A stretch of 64,000 nucleotides of DNA from Gambelia wislizenii (Eukaryota > Chordata > Lepidosauria > Squamata > Crotaphytidae): positions 269,847,501 through 269,911,500 of the forward strand of contig JAUMIR010000004.1 of NCBI GenBank assembly GCA_030847615.1, given 5' to 3'. The position numbers and the translations under genes are program-made. Position 1 is the stretch's first letter; every line of letters begins with the position of its first letter. Positions 1 through 11,548 of this stretch are shown here, in pieces. The notes beneath the pieces were generated by a model, which saw only the letters and a program-made list of their open reading frames with translations, did not search any database and had not been told where the DNA came from.

Positions 1-507
1 TGAATCCCCTGTAAACTATGTGGATTCGGCATTTGGGAGGATTAGTGAATCTCGACCTAAAATCTGTACAGCCGTTCGAATTGTTGATCATCTGTAGCCC
101 CCGTTCACACACATACGAACAGGCTGTGTAATCTGATTGGCTGGCTGAGCACAGGGGGTGGGTCTAGCAAAGAGGGAAATTGGGAGCAGCCGCCATGTTG
201 GATTCCCAGCTAAGCGAAAGTCCGGTAAGTCCATGAATTTTACATTTATTCCTTTTTATTTTATTTTGTAAATATGGAAAATTGACTGTCTACATAACCT
301 TTTTAAATTAAAAAAAAAGCAGCGGAAGATTTAAAACCGCCGCTGGGATTGCTCACTCCAGCCAGCTGGGCAAGGGGGGGTCTAACGGAGTTTAGGGGGG
401 GTAAAAATCATGTAGGTAGATCATATGCATACGAACGGCTGCCTTTTTGGATTTTTTACCCCCCAAAAGGATTTTTTTAAATCGTGTAGACGGGGCCAAA
501 AACATCT
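1..507. mobile_element. truncated non-autonomous DNA transposon fragment
   Basis: No coding frame is seen. The first 30 bases resemble a block near 36214-36245, inside the 1-kb element at 35302-36307 (shared core GAATCCCCT then TAAA and an ATATG-like stretch). The right edge ends in GTAGACGGGGCC, like the GACGGGGCC just inside the left end of the MITE at 15986. The left end lies outside the window, so terminal repeats and target duplication cannot be tested. Assignment is by resemblance only. Confidence 0.3.
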
Positions 508-819
508 TGAACCTTCTAGAGGCCACTTGAAGGGTTCTTCCAGAATGTATCCAGGGTCGATATTTTTTCTTTAACTAGGCTCCATTTTTCCTATGATTTC
601 CATTTTGATGGTCAAACTTTTAGTCTATGCTTCTTTAACATGCTTGGAGACAACTGCTGTTTACCTTTTCTGGTATAGGTAGGCACACACAGATACTGTA
701 GGACTGGCTAGAAGAGAATCCTGCTCTTTCCCAGCTCAAGCTTTGTTTATTGCATTATTGCAGACATGCTGCTTCAACCTGATACCAAAAGGCTGTGTTT
801 CTCCAATCTCCTTATTTAT
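508..819. other. no feature recognised
   Basis: AT-rich sequence without a convincing ORF, terminal repeat or known repeat motif. Confidence 0.5.
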
Positions 820-1370
820 TTATTTTATTTATTATATTTATATCTTGCCTTTCTCCCAATATAGGGACTCAAGGTGACTAACAATGAATCTAGAACAATA
901 CATAAGCATTAAAAATATAAATATAAATATGAAATTTAAAAAACAGATTAAACATTTTACAGTGTTAAAACATTTAAAAAGATTAAAATGCAATAAAGCT
1001 ATATATACCTTAAAAGCTAAACTACACAACACATACAAGCCCAGCCCCCATCAGATTGTGAATGCTTGATGGCACAAGAATGTTTTTACTTGTTTCCGAA
1101 AGGAGAGCAGAGACAGTGCCATCCAGGCCTCTCTAGGGAGGAAGTTCCAAAGCCTAGGAGCAGCCACTGCGAAGGTCCTCCCCCTCATTCCCACCAAACA
1201 AGCCAGAGAGGGTGGTGGGACAGAGAGAAGGGCCTTTCCAGATGATCTAAGACCTCTAATGGGCTCATAAAGGGAGATACTGTCCTTCAGATAACCTGGA
1301 TACGTGCCATATAGGGCTTTATAGGTCAAAGCCAGCACTTTGAATCCTTCGCCATTCCCCATGCATATGC
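820..1370 (-). mobile_element. L2-clade LINE, 3' end
   Basis: On the minus strand an open stretch of about 100 codons (1362-1051) reads as the C-terminus of the L2-type ORF2: it has the run YKALYGTYPGYLKD, then APRLWNFLPRE and FRKQVKTFLCHQAF, the usual last residues of this family. An A/T-rich 3' UTR follows, ending in the family tail GGGAGAAAGGCAAGATATAA and then short TAAATAAA repeats (820-860). The same layout occurs at 26668-28499. Only the C-terminus is present; the RT domain is absent, so this is a 5'-truncated, dead copy. No target duplication was identified. Confidence 0.8.
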
Positions 1371-3688
1371 TACTAAAAAAAACTTCCAGGCAAACAGAGA
1401 GGGGGGAGAGGGGAAAAAAAAGACTTTGTAAAAAGGAGCTTCCTTGTCTGAGGCTTTGTTAACAGGTATGCCTATACCCATTTTTGAGAGCCAAAGTGGA
1501 CTTCCAGCTGCTATGGGGTTTTTGTTTTATTTTTCAGCAGTGCATGCAGCTGCCAGAGGATCCTGGGGTGTAAAAGTGGCTGCCAGATGTACTGCAGTTC
1601 CCTGCCCCTGCTATAATCCCTGGTTGTAGAGCAGGAAAAAAATCCAAAGTAGACTCATCAGATACTGGCACAGATGGCCCAGGAAGGGGTCTAGTTAGAA
1701 AGGGCTTGGCTACTCTCTTGCTCCTTTCAGCATTTATGATCCGCACAGTCTTTACAACCTGTCACTTTCAGAACTGCAGTCTGGCAGAGTTAGCCTGAAA
1801 CCCATCACTTGTCCTCTTCACATACAAGTCCTCTGGGCTAGAACACTCCAGCCCCTCATGCTGGAAGTCGGAGCTTTATTCCTGTTTTGGGAGACCCAGC
1901 ATTTTTAGATGCCACTTGCCTAGTTAGCCTCCAAGACCATGATCCTGTCACTCCACTGACAGCACAAATCTCTGCCAGCATGCTTCACACTAGGGCTTGA
2001 GGAGTGACAGCTGCTTCTTCGCCAGGTATACAAAAGCAGCTTGTATGGAGGGATGGGTTTCAGTACACCCCCATCACAACAAGTTGTCCACTGCTGATAT
2101 AGGCAATGGGGAATATAAACAAGTTTGCAAAGTTGTAGTGGGCAGTTTCAGAAGGTACATCTAAATGATTCAAAAGTCCCCCTATAACCTTTAGTATCAA
2201 ACTAGCTGTCCATGAACATTGAGTTCATGTGTCACACATGCCTGACAATGGAACAGTAGCTAAATACTGCTTCAGTAGATAAGCAACCAACTATCTAAAG
2301 CTTACACAACATAGTTCTTGGTGAAATTTGTTTACTTTTGCAGTTGTCAAATGAAGTCTGTTCTCTGACACAATCAACAGAAAAGTAATCTTGCCCACGG
2401 CACTCATGCTCTTGCGTGTTTTGTTTTGTTCCTGCTGCTTGCCAGTTCTGTCACAGTGTTTTTTTTTTTAAATTTTCTTTATTCAGTTTTCTATTCGATA
2501 TGAATAGGAAATATTAAGGGAAGAAAAATTCTCAGTTTTTAATCTTGTTGTGGCTGGTAAAGATCTCATTTCCAGATTTCATTTTCTTGCCTAAGTTGTT
2601 CAAGAATTCCTTGCCTTTCAACTTGAGACCTGCTTGGGTTAGATCCAGTTTCCCCTTGCTGCTCCTTTTTAAATTACTTGTGGAAATACATATTTTTGTG
2701 ATCTTGGCTGCTGGCTAGGCTGTATATAACTTTGATATGGGCACAAGCCTCCCTAAGTCTGGTTCAAATGCTCATCTAAAAACCATAATCCTCTTCCCAT
2801 ATTATTTGCGGGAAGGCGAAACCATGAATGCAGAATCAGATTGCCCTATACAAATCAACCAATGGAAAACTGCTCTTGCTTCAATACCTAAAGTTTCTTT
2901 AGATTTAGAACCTCCTTTGATTCAGAAAAAAAATTGATATTTTGCATATATTGGAGACCATTATTCATATTTTGAGAGAAATTTATATTTCAGCTGAATG
3001 TCAGCAGTGTAATACTGATAGTGCTTTCCTGTCTCTAGCCCCATCCATACATTGGTGCATGCATAGGTACACAGTTCTGTTTGTGGAGCCAACATTTGCA
3101 GCTCTCCAGCTAGACTGCATCTCCCATAATTTCTTACCACTGGCTATACTGGCAAGGCCTGGTGGCAGTTGTCATCCAACAGTATCTGGAGGATCACATG
3201 TTCTCCACCCCAGGCCTTGAGGTATCTCTGCAAACATGTACAATCAAAGTTTCAGACCTGTAAAAAGTCTCTGTGCATAGACATATGTGCAAGGTTTTTC
3301 CCATATCTCTGCTGATGCTTGGAAGGCTAGGAATATAACCCCTTTCAGCAGTTCTTCCCTCTGCACAAGTAGTGCATAAAGTGGGTTTGTGGTTTTCATA
3401 AAACCATAAAGAAGAGCTTTGGTGTATCAGACCAAACAACTATCTAGTTATGCAGTCTTTTCAAAAATGGGGGGGGGGGAATCCAATAAATTTGAATTTA
3501 TTTGGGGGGCCCTCAAAATGGACATGTGGGAACTTCATCAGGCCAAAGGCCATGTTTTGCCCACCCCTGTTTTTAATTTCCGCATTGTATATGTGCAGAA
3601 TATTATGCAACTTATATCCCCACTGGACACCAACTCTTTTTATCCTTTTCTGCCACCACAGATACTGTGTCTGAACCCAGTCCATCCA
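1371..3688. other. no gene recognised
   Basis: About 2.3 kb without a recognised coding region. Short frames of 60-100 codons on both strands lack family resemblance. A poly-T run lies at 2459-2470. The sequence may be old, diverged repeat or unique intergenic DNA. Confidence 0.5.
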
Positions 3689-3705
3689 TACACACACACA
3701 CACAT
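3689..3705. repeat. (CA)n microsatellite
   Basis: Uninterrupted CA dinucleotides, eight copies, next to a second short CACA run. Confidence 0.9.
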
Positions 3706-4004
3706 GCACACAGCATGTCCCAAAAATGTATACACCCTTAACAGCTTATAATTCTAGGGAAAATTTTTGCATTTTCTTTCCAAAAAATGTATATACCCTC
3801 AACAGGATTAAAGATTACATCTGCAGAGAAATGTTGCAAAAGTACAAAATAAACTTTAAGTGAGGTTTGCAACTCTGTGCTTCAACAATGCAAGCTGTGC
3901 ATTGTTGCATAGGGATGACAATTTGAACAATTTGTGGGTGGTGTTTTGGGATTTTTATCTGTATTGTATTTTTATTTTTGTAAACCCCCCCCCCGATTGT
4001 TTTA

Positions 4005-4048
4005 ACAGAGGGGCGGGGTATAAATAAATTTTATTATTATTATTATAT
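4005..4048 (+). repeat. LINE/SINE 3' tail, L2-like
   Basis: GGGGCGGGGTATAAATAAA followed by ATT repeats resembles the tail that closes the L2 copies at 820 and 28499. The upstream sequence is too diverged to place. Confidence 0.4.
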
Positions 4049-4194
4049 AAAATTGTAACTTAAGATGGCATTTGTAACTCTGATTAATTCATTATTATAA
4101 CATTTATTCTTCAATATGAATGTATTTACTTAGCCTTCAAGTAATCACCATAGTTACTATTAGCTGTTCAAGGGTGTATACATTTTTAGGGGGA

Positions 4195-4220
4195 GTGTGT
4201 GTGTGTGTGTGTGTGTGTGT
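4195..4220. repeat. (GT)n microsatellite
   Basis: Thirteen GT dinucleotides without interruption. Confidence 0.9.
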
Positions 4221-5217
4221 AGCATTTCTGGAGGCCAAACTCCACTTATTAATTCCTAAACCTGACTGATTCTCCTACCCATATTCCACCCTCATCCACT
4301 CCAATCCCTCTCCGAAATTACTTGTTGGACTGTCAACTACCATCCTTATTCAAATCCCTTCAAGCACTCCACCAATCAGCACTCACTCTCAACATTCCTT
4401 CCTGCCAGCTCTCTACCTGATTACTTCTATTATTTAATGTATACAAAGCCAAATTACTTTAATATAAAACATTTTCTACCCAAAAAAGTCCATGACATCA
4501 CATGACTCAACATGTACGTAGGTCAGGGGTAATCCAAGTGCAACCTACAAAGGCTCAATTTGTGGCCTCTGAAGTCCCCCCCCCCATTTAACTTTTTTTG
4601 GGGTGATCTCCCCCCAAAAAAACATCTATCCCTGCATGGCAGCGGGTTGTACTGGATGGCCCTCGTGGTCTCTTCAAAAGTAGTGCAAATTGGAGTGGAT
4701 TTGCCCCTACAACCACCAAATCTCACATTTGCCCCCTCCCAAAAATTGATGAAAATCAGCCAAAACTGAAACTGGAAGTGATGTAGCACTTTCTGGTCAT
4801 GTCGGGCACAGCAGTGTGGGCTGGTGGAGGGTGCGGGGGCATAAAATGGCCGCTTTCCCCTTTGTAGTTGCCCTTCTCTGATATAGATGAACCCCACTGA
4901 CTAAACAGGTTTATTGTAGTCCAGACTAACAATAGGATTCAGGCTACCATGTTATTTCCACCTTCATCAGTATCAAATTGGATTCAAAGTACTGTTATCT
5001 GTTTCATGAAAGAGGGAGTAGCTGTCCATATAACAGTATGACTTGTGTGATATGTTGCTGTCACTACAAAGCATCTCCTATCATTGGGGTCTTGTTTGAT
5101 TGACTGATCAATCCTATGAAAACCTTCCCCCCTCCCACACACACAAAGTGATGAATGTACATCTGTACAATCTTGCTATCACTGTTGCCTAAACTATGCT
5201 CAAACCCCTTGCCTTTT
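4221..5217. other. no gene recognised
   Basis: Mixed sequence with C-rich runs at 4577-4586 and 4611-4622. Frames on both strands cross homopolymers and show no family resemblance. Confidence 0.5.
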
Positions 5218-5290
5218 TGTTATTTATTTATTTATTTATTGTACTTATACCCCGCTCTTCAGCCACAAAGGCTATCAGAGTGGCTTACAA
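5218..5290 (-). repeat. interspersed-repeat 3' tail
   Basis: On the minus strand it reads GCTTGTAAGCC-like sequence, CTCTGATAGCC, GAAGAGCGGGGTATAA, then AATA repeats. A near copy stands at 55817-55890 in the same orientation. This is the tail type shared by L2 LINEs and SINEs mobilised by them; the head is missing. Confidence 0.6.
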
Positions 5291-6706
5291 ATGGTTTTTG
5301 TTCTGAAAGCGAGTTTAATGTTACTGTGAAATATAGCATCTCAAATTATGGCTTTCCTCCCCTCCCCCCGAACGTGATGGCTTGTAATGTGCAGTGAATT
5401 CACAATTTTGTTGCTGCCTTGCAAGTTGTTATATATAGCTCAACTGTTTTATAACCTGGTTTTTAACAATGACAAAGTACAGGATTTCTAAATGACCACT
5501 AGAGGGCACTTCAAACCATCATTTCCATTTTCAAATTCTTTTAAGGTTTTGTTGTTTTTTTAAAAATCCTTTGTGGAAAAGATATATAAGACTGGAGAAT
5601 GACTTTTGTTTTCTGATTATAATGCTTGTGCATTTACATTCATTGAAGTGTCTCTTTGCTACATAATTGAATGAAAGAGGCTATCTCACCCCCATCATGA
5701 ATACACTAAATTGGAACAAAGTTCTCTTAAACGCAGTGAGACTTACAAGTGCTGCCACTTATACTGTTAAACTTATGTAAGAAACATATGTACAGGAAGC
5801 CCCCACTTATCTAACAGGTTAGGGACTGCAGTACTGTCAGAACCCAGAACTGGTTGGAAAGCAGGACCCATGTAGGGAACATGAGAGTATTATGGGGAAT
5901 GGATTGGGGCTGTCCACATGTGTCCTCTGTTTGCAAAGTCTCTTAGTCTGCTTGGTGCCTCCTCACCCCACCCCCTTCATCTCACTTCGCAAGCAGTGTG
6001 TTCATGCACAGCTGGTCCTAAGCAAGCCTCCATAGGCAGGATGAACTGACAAAACAGCAGACCCCTGTTAAATTAATGGAATTTTCCTTAATTTGCAAGT
6101 GTCAAAAGAGTGAATTGTCAGATAATGGGGCATCAAAAGATGGGGGCTTCTTGTAGTATGATTTTCCTTCATCACTATGTAAATATTATCCATGTCATTG
6201 TGTTTATATTTTTCAAAATGTGAATGGTAAAAAATGATTGCAGGATTTTAATAGGAATCTAGTTAGACGGCGTATCATTGTAATCTTCTATAGTTTTCCT
6301 ATTTGGTGGTTTAACTGATTCATTGTGGGGTACAATTTAACATGATGATAGTGACTTTAAAAGTTCTAGAACCATGAAAACTTAAGGACCATCTCCTGCT
6401 ATATGATTCTGCCAGGATCCTATAGTAAGCTCAAGACTTTTTAAAAAAATCTTGCCACCAAGTGAGGTCTTCCTCCCCATTTCCTGGGCTTCTTGGATGG
6501 AGAGGGATATTGAAGAGGTCAAGGGCTAGGAAGGCTTGGTGCCTGTGGATCAAAAGCCTCTCCTGATCTACCCATGCCATGCCCCGATCCCCCTCTCTGA
6601 TGTTACACCGTGAAGGATTGTGGATCTTCCTTTAGGAGCAGTAGAAAGCAAAAGAATATTTAAAAAGTGTTTTTTTTTTTTAAAGGTCAAAGCCATGTTT
6701 TTCAAG
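5291..6706. other. no gene recognised
   Basis: No ORF of note and no recognised repeat edge. Homopolymer T at 6671-6681 lies just before the Tigger-like element. Confidence 0.5.
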
Positions 6707-6708
6707 TA

Positions 6709-7385
6709 CAGTAGCACCCCCACATTTGTGGGGGATGGGTTCTGGGGCTTCCCATGGATGGTGAATTCAGCAGATAATAACGAATACCATCCCAGGGGGC
6801 CATCCCAGGAAAGGGGGGTGACTTTGCTCCTCCCCCTCCCTTTCCCCTACACCTCCGCCATGGCTATGATCGCGGGGCAAAGGGGGGTGATAACACTCCA
6901 TCCCATCCCCTGGGAGGGCTCTTGTCACCACGGTGGTGATCGTGGGGGAGAAGGAGGCACAGAAGCAATCCTTCCCTCCCTGCACCCTAGCAATCGTTGC
7001 TGCAGCGGGGCCATGACGGAGACAAAGGGGGAAGGCAGGGGTGAGATTGCTTTTCCACCCCCTTTGTCCTGGCGATCGCCACCATAGTGGGGCCATGGTG
7101 GGGGCAAAGGGGGAAGGCAGGGGGCAAGATAATTTCTTTACCCCCTTCGCCCTGGCAATCGTCACCATGGTGGGGCCATGGTGGGGGCAAAGGGGGAAGG
7201 TGGGGGTGAGATCACTTATCTGCCCCCTTCCCCCTTTGCCCTGGCAATCACCATGGCAGTGACAGGAGCCATCCCAGGAGAAGAAATGGGGGAGGTGAGA
7301 TCCCCCCTCCCTTCCCACCCACCATCACCAACCGCAGATAACTGAATCTGTAGTTGACGAATCAGCAGATGTGGGGGTGCTACTG
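6709..7385. mobile_element. Tigger/pogo-like non-autonomous element with internal minisatellite
   Basis: The element is flanked by TA on both sides (6707-6708, 7386-7387). Its ends are inverted copies: CAGTAGCACCCCCACAT on the left and ATGTGGGGGTGCTACTG on the right. TA duplication with CAG..CTG ends is the pattern of Tc1/mariner-Tigger elements. The terminal parts read like the genomic family GGGGGATGGGTTC..CAGATAATAACGAA. The middle is GC-rich, about 80% G/C by eye, and holds a tandem repeat (6985-7260). The 155- and 183-codon frames here run through the repeat on both strands and are not genes. No transposase is present, so movement would have needed a helper. Confidence 0.8.
6985..7260. 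repeat. GC-rich minisatellite, unit about 79-89 bp
   Basis: The phrase CCTGGCRATCGYCACCAT recurs near 6985 (diverged), 7064, 7150 and 7239, each time followed by GGGGCCATGGTGGGGGCAAA-like sequence and a C-rich half. About three to four diverged copies. Confidence 0.75.
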
Positions 7386-7459
7386 TATCAAGAACTATGA
7401 TGAGAAGAACTCTGGACTGATTAGTTTGGCACTTACTCTGCACAAAAAGTGTACATAGT

Positions 7460-7559
7460 TGTTTTGCACAGAACAGAAAATAGCATTTTCAACACTGGGA
7501 ACCACTTTTTAAAAAAATCTTGTTTCCTGTACAGAAAATGTTATTTTCTGTGCAAAACA
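7460..7559. repeat. imperfect inverted repeat
   Basis: Left arm 7460-7490 begins TGTTTTGCACAG; right arm 7534-7559 ends CTGTGCAAAACA. The arms pair except for about five extra bases in the left arm; the loop is about 43 bases. Possibly the core of an old palindromic MITE. Confidence 0.6.
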
Positions 7560-8300
7560 GCCACATGCAAATTTTGCACATGATCAGTCCTGAATTGCAA
7601 ATAAGCTTTGAAAAACTGTACAGTTTTCAAAGACATTTTCACAGTAAAAAGAAAATTGCTAAAATTACTCATTGTGTCCTTCAAAAAGAAAATTAATGAA
7701 GAATTAATTAATGAAGAATTGCATTACTAGGGAGTGGAGACAGCATAGTCAGAGATCCCATCTTTCTTTGGCTCTTCAAATATTTTCCTTAGACACTTGG
7801 GTCTGTGATGAGGGATGATGGAGGTTGTGATCCAGATACATCTGAAGAACTACATGTTTTCTGCTTCTACTCTTGAGGATCCTAAGTTGTTGGTCCTGGA
7901 TTGCCCTTCCTCATAGATGCAGAAAAAAATCAAACTGCTGCAGCCTGTCCCAACTAGTCTGTTTTTTTCTCATTAATAACTTTTGCTGTCTGATGTTCTT
8001 TGGCCACATGTGTCCCAGTTTTCATCTGTGAAATGCTGGGGGATATGTGAACACAAGGCAGTCTTCCTGATAAACATTAGTGATCTTCAGCTGGAAGAAA
8101 TTCTGCAGAATCTTTAGTGGCTAATGGTCACATGTTGCTGCAGGTCCCCCCCCCCCACATACACACACACGCTTCTTGTCGTATGATGTTGTCAGAACTT
8201 AAGTGTTTGTTGCAAGAGTGGGGGCTGCAGATTTCTCTTTTCCCACTCTCTCTAAGAGTCTATAGTATTTGCCACTCACCCCTGGCTTCATTTTTTAGCT
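7560..8300. other. no feature recognised
   Basis: No ORF or repeat edge identified. A short AATTAATGAAGA motif is tandemly repeated near 7690-7717, and a C run sits at 8147-8155. Confidence 0.5.
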
Positions 8301-8346
8301 ATGGAGAGTATGGTGGTGGCATGTTGACCACCACCATACTCTCCAT
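8301..8346. repeat. perfect 19-bp inverted repeat, 8-nt loop
   Basis: Arm ATGGAGAGTATGGTGGTGG at 8301-8319 is exactly complementary to 8328-8346; loop CATGTTGA. No element boundary is visible around it. Confidence 0.95.
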
Positions 8347-8365
8347 TCTGAAATTCTGGCCTTAG

Positions 8366-8815
8366 TCAACACATAGTCAAAACACAGGCAGGGGGAATGC
8401 CCAGAGCCGTGTGCTCCTTCAGGCTTAAAAAGACCAGTTGTGGCCCTAGGGAGGATGCCTCATGGACAAGTTTCTGCAGCATGATCTTGATCTTCTGCAC
8501 CACAAAGCTGGCACTCCTACAGCAGAGCTTTTGCACTGAAGCAAAGGGGCCTCTGAAGTAGTAGAATTCAAAGACATTAGCAATGGGAATACACAAAAGC
8601 CAGTTGCAGAACACTTCTTCTGTAATGCCCTTCTTCAGCATTCCATCTTGGACCTCAGAACAGCAGTCCTTGAGCAAAAAACTACAAAGAAAGATTAGCA
8701 AGAAAGAGAGACAGCAGAACTGGAATATATCCACATACTCTAGTCCATCAACAGTGGGTTGAACAAAGACAATGGTTTCCGGGCACACTACACATACTAT
8801 AACAATAGTTAACAA
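8366..8815 (-). other. unrecognised 149-codon open reading frame
   Basis: The longest uninterrupted frame outside recognised repeats in the first 12 kb. The predicted product is rich in Cys, Phe, Leu and Val, with a hydrophobic stretch around residues 30-48 (FQFCCLSFLLIFLCSFLL) and a mixed C-terminal half. I cannot place it in any family. It is not GC-rich and does not sit in a repeat I recognise. It could be an exon-derived or processed-pseudogene fragment, or a chance frame. No splice sites, promoter or poly(A) support it. Confidence 0.25.
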
Positions 8816-9039
8816 GAAATGTCTTGGCTAATTAATGACATCTCCTTTCTAGGTCTCAGCTACCATCACAGTAAATTTCAATAACTCCCTCCACCCATTC
8901 ATATGGTTATTTATTCACCTTGGCTTAGGCAACATCTTTCCTCCTGCCTTTGTTCCCCATATGTCATCATACAAGTTTTGCATTTCTGTTGCTATTCACA
9001 CATACCACATGCTCATTCATAGCTATAAAGTTCTGATCC

Positions 9040-9143
9040 TAGACACTTCACTCCATGCATCTGATGAAGTAGACTTAAGTCTACAAAAGGTTATGCTACC
9101 AACTTCTTTCAGTTAGTCTCAAAGGTGCTACAAGATCCCTTTG
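9040..9143 (+). repeat. interspersed repeat tail (CATCTGATGAAGTAGACT type)
   Basis: Contains the sequence GCATCTGATGAAGTAGACTT, CTACAAAAGGTTATGCTACC and AGTCTCAAAGGTGCTACAAG, a motif set that recurs in amniote genomes. A shortened relative lies at 40600-40655. Class not assigned. Confidence 0.5.
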
Positions 9144-9865
9144 CAAAGGGGCTTTGATGATGGGATTGCTAAAGGCTTCCAACCATCCTTGACCTGGTCT
9201 TACTTCCAAGTCATATAAGCCTTGTGGCTCCTCTGTGCTTTTCCTTTTCTTTCAAGGCTAAGTACTAATTTTAATGATCTACATACAGTTCTGCCTTTTA
9301 ATAAAAAATAATTAAAGCCTAACATAATGGGATCAAAGAACTGTGTAAAATCTAAAGAATCATTCTGAAGCAACAAGATCTGGTTCTGAGCAAGTTTAAA
9401 ATATTGATCAGCAAGCAGCATGAATGGCACCAAGTACACTCAAATCCAGGATTGGGTAAGCTGCATGCCTTTTTTAAACATCCTTGAAATGAAGTCTTGT
9501 ATATGTCTTTTGTTTCTTCATTTTAACATTTGAGGAAAATAAGCAAACGTCATTCAACAGCACAATCCTATACCTATCTGCTCAGAAGTAATACCATTAA
9601 GTTCAATGGGAGTTACTCCTTGCTACCTCTTGTATTGGATGCCAAATGAACATTTCAAGGATTATAGAAATAAAACCCAACTCTCAGTGTTATGATTAAG
9701 TTGGAAGAAGAGGTTTCTGTCCTCTGGCATGCAGTTATTATTTATTATAGCAGCAACATTAATGTTTGTACATTTTTATTTCATTCTCTCAGGTAAGAAT
9801 CTAAAGATCCCTGACAGGTTAACTTGATGTGGCTTCTTTGCAGCATGTTTTGTTTGATATCAGAT
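9144..9865. other. no gene recognised
   Basis: AT-rich, without recognised repeat edges or coding signals. Confidence 0.5.
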
Positions 9866-9868
9866 ATA

Positions 9869-10167
9869 GGAGATTATCAGACACAGCAAAAACCACAACA
9901 GAAGATTGTGATGATAACAGGAAGGAGCAATATTATCAGACAACGTCATCCTTCAGCGTTCCAGGGACATAGCAAGGCCATGAGTAAGGCATCCCTTTGT
10001 ATTGGTGGCTTGTTGCTGTCAATACAAAAGGGAAGCCTTGTCCATGACAGCTCTATGCCCTGGGAATGGCTGAACGACAACAACATCTGATAATGTCACC
10101 CTTTCAGTTCTCCTCATGATCTTCTGACACGTTTTTTTGCTGTGTTCCCCCACATCTGATAATCTCC
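9869..10167. mobile_element. palindromic MITE, 299 bp, 3-bp target duplication ATA
   Basis: Ends are GGAGATTATCAGA and TCTGATAATCTCC, flanked by ATA (9866-9868 and 10168-10170). The two halves are inverted copies along almost their whole length: for example CAGCAAAAA near the left pairs with TTTTTTTGCTG near the right, and CCCTTTGTATTG pairs with CAATACAAAAGGG around a short loop at about 10003-10017. The frames at 9824-10207 on both strands are shadows of this hairpin. No transposase; non-autonomous. Ends match the group at 52621-53228 and resemble those at 15986, 18350 and 60986. Confidence 0.85.
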
Positions 10168-10462
10168 ATAGATATGAGACAGAAAGGGCCTCAGGCTGCA
10201 ATATCATTCCAGGACACTTGACTCATATTGGGGAGTGAAACCTGACCTCACAGAACAGACTGAGGCAAAATCTTCATCCCACCACCTATATATTTTCAGT
10301 TGCAGAACAAAGCAAAATGTATAAAAGATTTTATTTGCTCCTTATTCTGTGCTGATATGGTATCTTCTACACAGGCAGAAAAAGAGAAATAGAATGTCAA
10401 ATTCTTCCTTAACCCAATGGGTGGTGGACTATCTTTTTTCTTACTGTCCATATCATCATCAA

Positions 10463-10824
10463 TCAATCAATCAATCAATCAGTTTGTATTACGGTCATTG
10501 ACCAGAGTGATCAAAAACAACAGGTTTCACCATTAAATACATAAAGTGTGAGTACAAATGGAAAAGTGCTATAAATCATTATGAAGTACAACCAGTACTG
10601 TATTTAAAAGCTTGAGTAATTAGGATAATTTAGCATTTAGGATACTAAAATATTAAAATATTAAAATTATTTGTAATGATGATAATGCTAAAACTAGTCA
10701 TAGTAATTCCACATATAAGCTAGCACATTATCTAAATCCGCATATTAACCCTACTCTGTTTTGGCTCCCTTGGCTAGTTAGGATTTGCTGTCTTGCTCTA
10801 CTACTTGCTTGCCTGTGGGTCTCA
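10463..10824 (-). mobile_element. I/Ingi-like LINE, 3' UTR only
   Basis: Starts (on the plus strand) with ATCAATCAATC repeats, then TTTGTATTACGGTCATTGAC, matching TTTATTATGGTCAAAGACC at the 3' end of the LINE at 42147. On the minus strand this is the 3' end with a simple-repeat tail. A probable duplication TCATCATCAA flanks it (10453-10462 and 10825-10834), though the motif is low in complexity. No coding sequence remains. Confidence 0.6.
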
Positions 10825-10834
10825 TCATCATCAA

Positions 10835-11454
10835 ATACCCTGCCTTTTTGCCAACACTGGGACTCCAGTTGACTTTTCAGGATGAAAATGCTGAACTCCT
10901 CACTAATGGTAATTATAAGAACAAAAAGTATTCTCTCCCCTTTACCTCCTAATAGCTTTAAGCTTGGAGACTATGCAGCTCAAATGATCTAGGTGGATAT
11001 GGAAGAGAATGGTCACCTGCACTTGTTGGAAACTAACAGCACTCATCAGGTAAAAAACTGAAGAACAGGAAACTACAGTTTAGTAGCATGCCATTATGTC
11101 TGTGGCCACCCATCATTGTTTGCTACCGTACACTGACCCAACTACAAATGACTGCAAGGGGCACGCAAGAGAACATCTAGAACAGGAGTAGGAAAAGTGC
11201 AGCCCATGGGCTGCATGCACTCCCCAAGGTAAAAACAAAGTTTAAAAATGCCCCAAATGATCTCTAGGGCATATGGAAGGCATTTTCATCACATTTGGAG
11301 CCCCACTGGGGCCCCAAGGGGTCAAAATGAAATTTTAAAAATTGTTCAAATTTTTGTTGCTTCAAAATGGCCCAAACTGCCCTCTAGGGTTCCAGGAAGG
11401 CCCATTAATATGCCCCCATGTCCCCTAGAGGGCATTTGGAGGGCTACATGCACA
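10835..11454. other. old repeat tail plus unassigned sequence
   Basis: 10835-10885 resembles an L2/SINE tail on the minus strand (CCTGCCTTTTTGCCAACACT). The rest has no recognised feature. Confidence 0.35.
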
Positions 11455-11548
11455 CACAGGTTGCCTCCCCATCCACGGGGGATAAGTTCCCACACTTACC
11501 ATTTATAAGTGAAACCACAGATTATAGCGAACCTCCATAGAATACCAT

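Noticed and set aside
6620..7318. 155- and 183-codon ORFs
   Set aside because: They run through the GC-rich tandem repeat inside a Tigger-like element.
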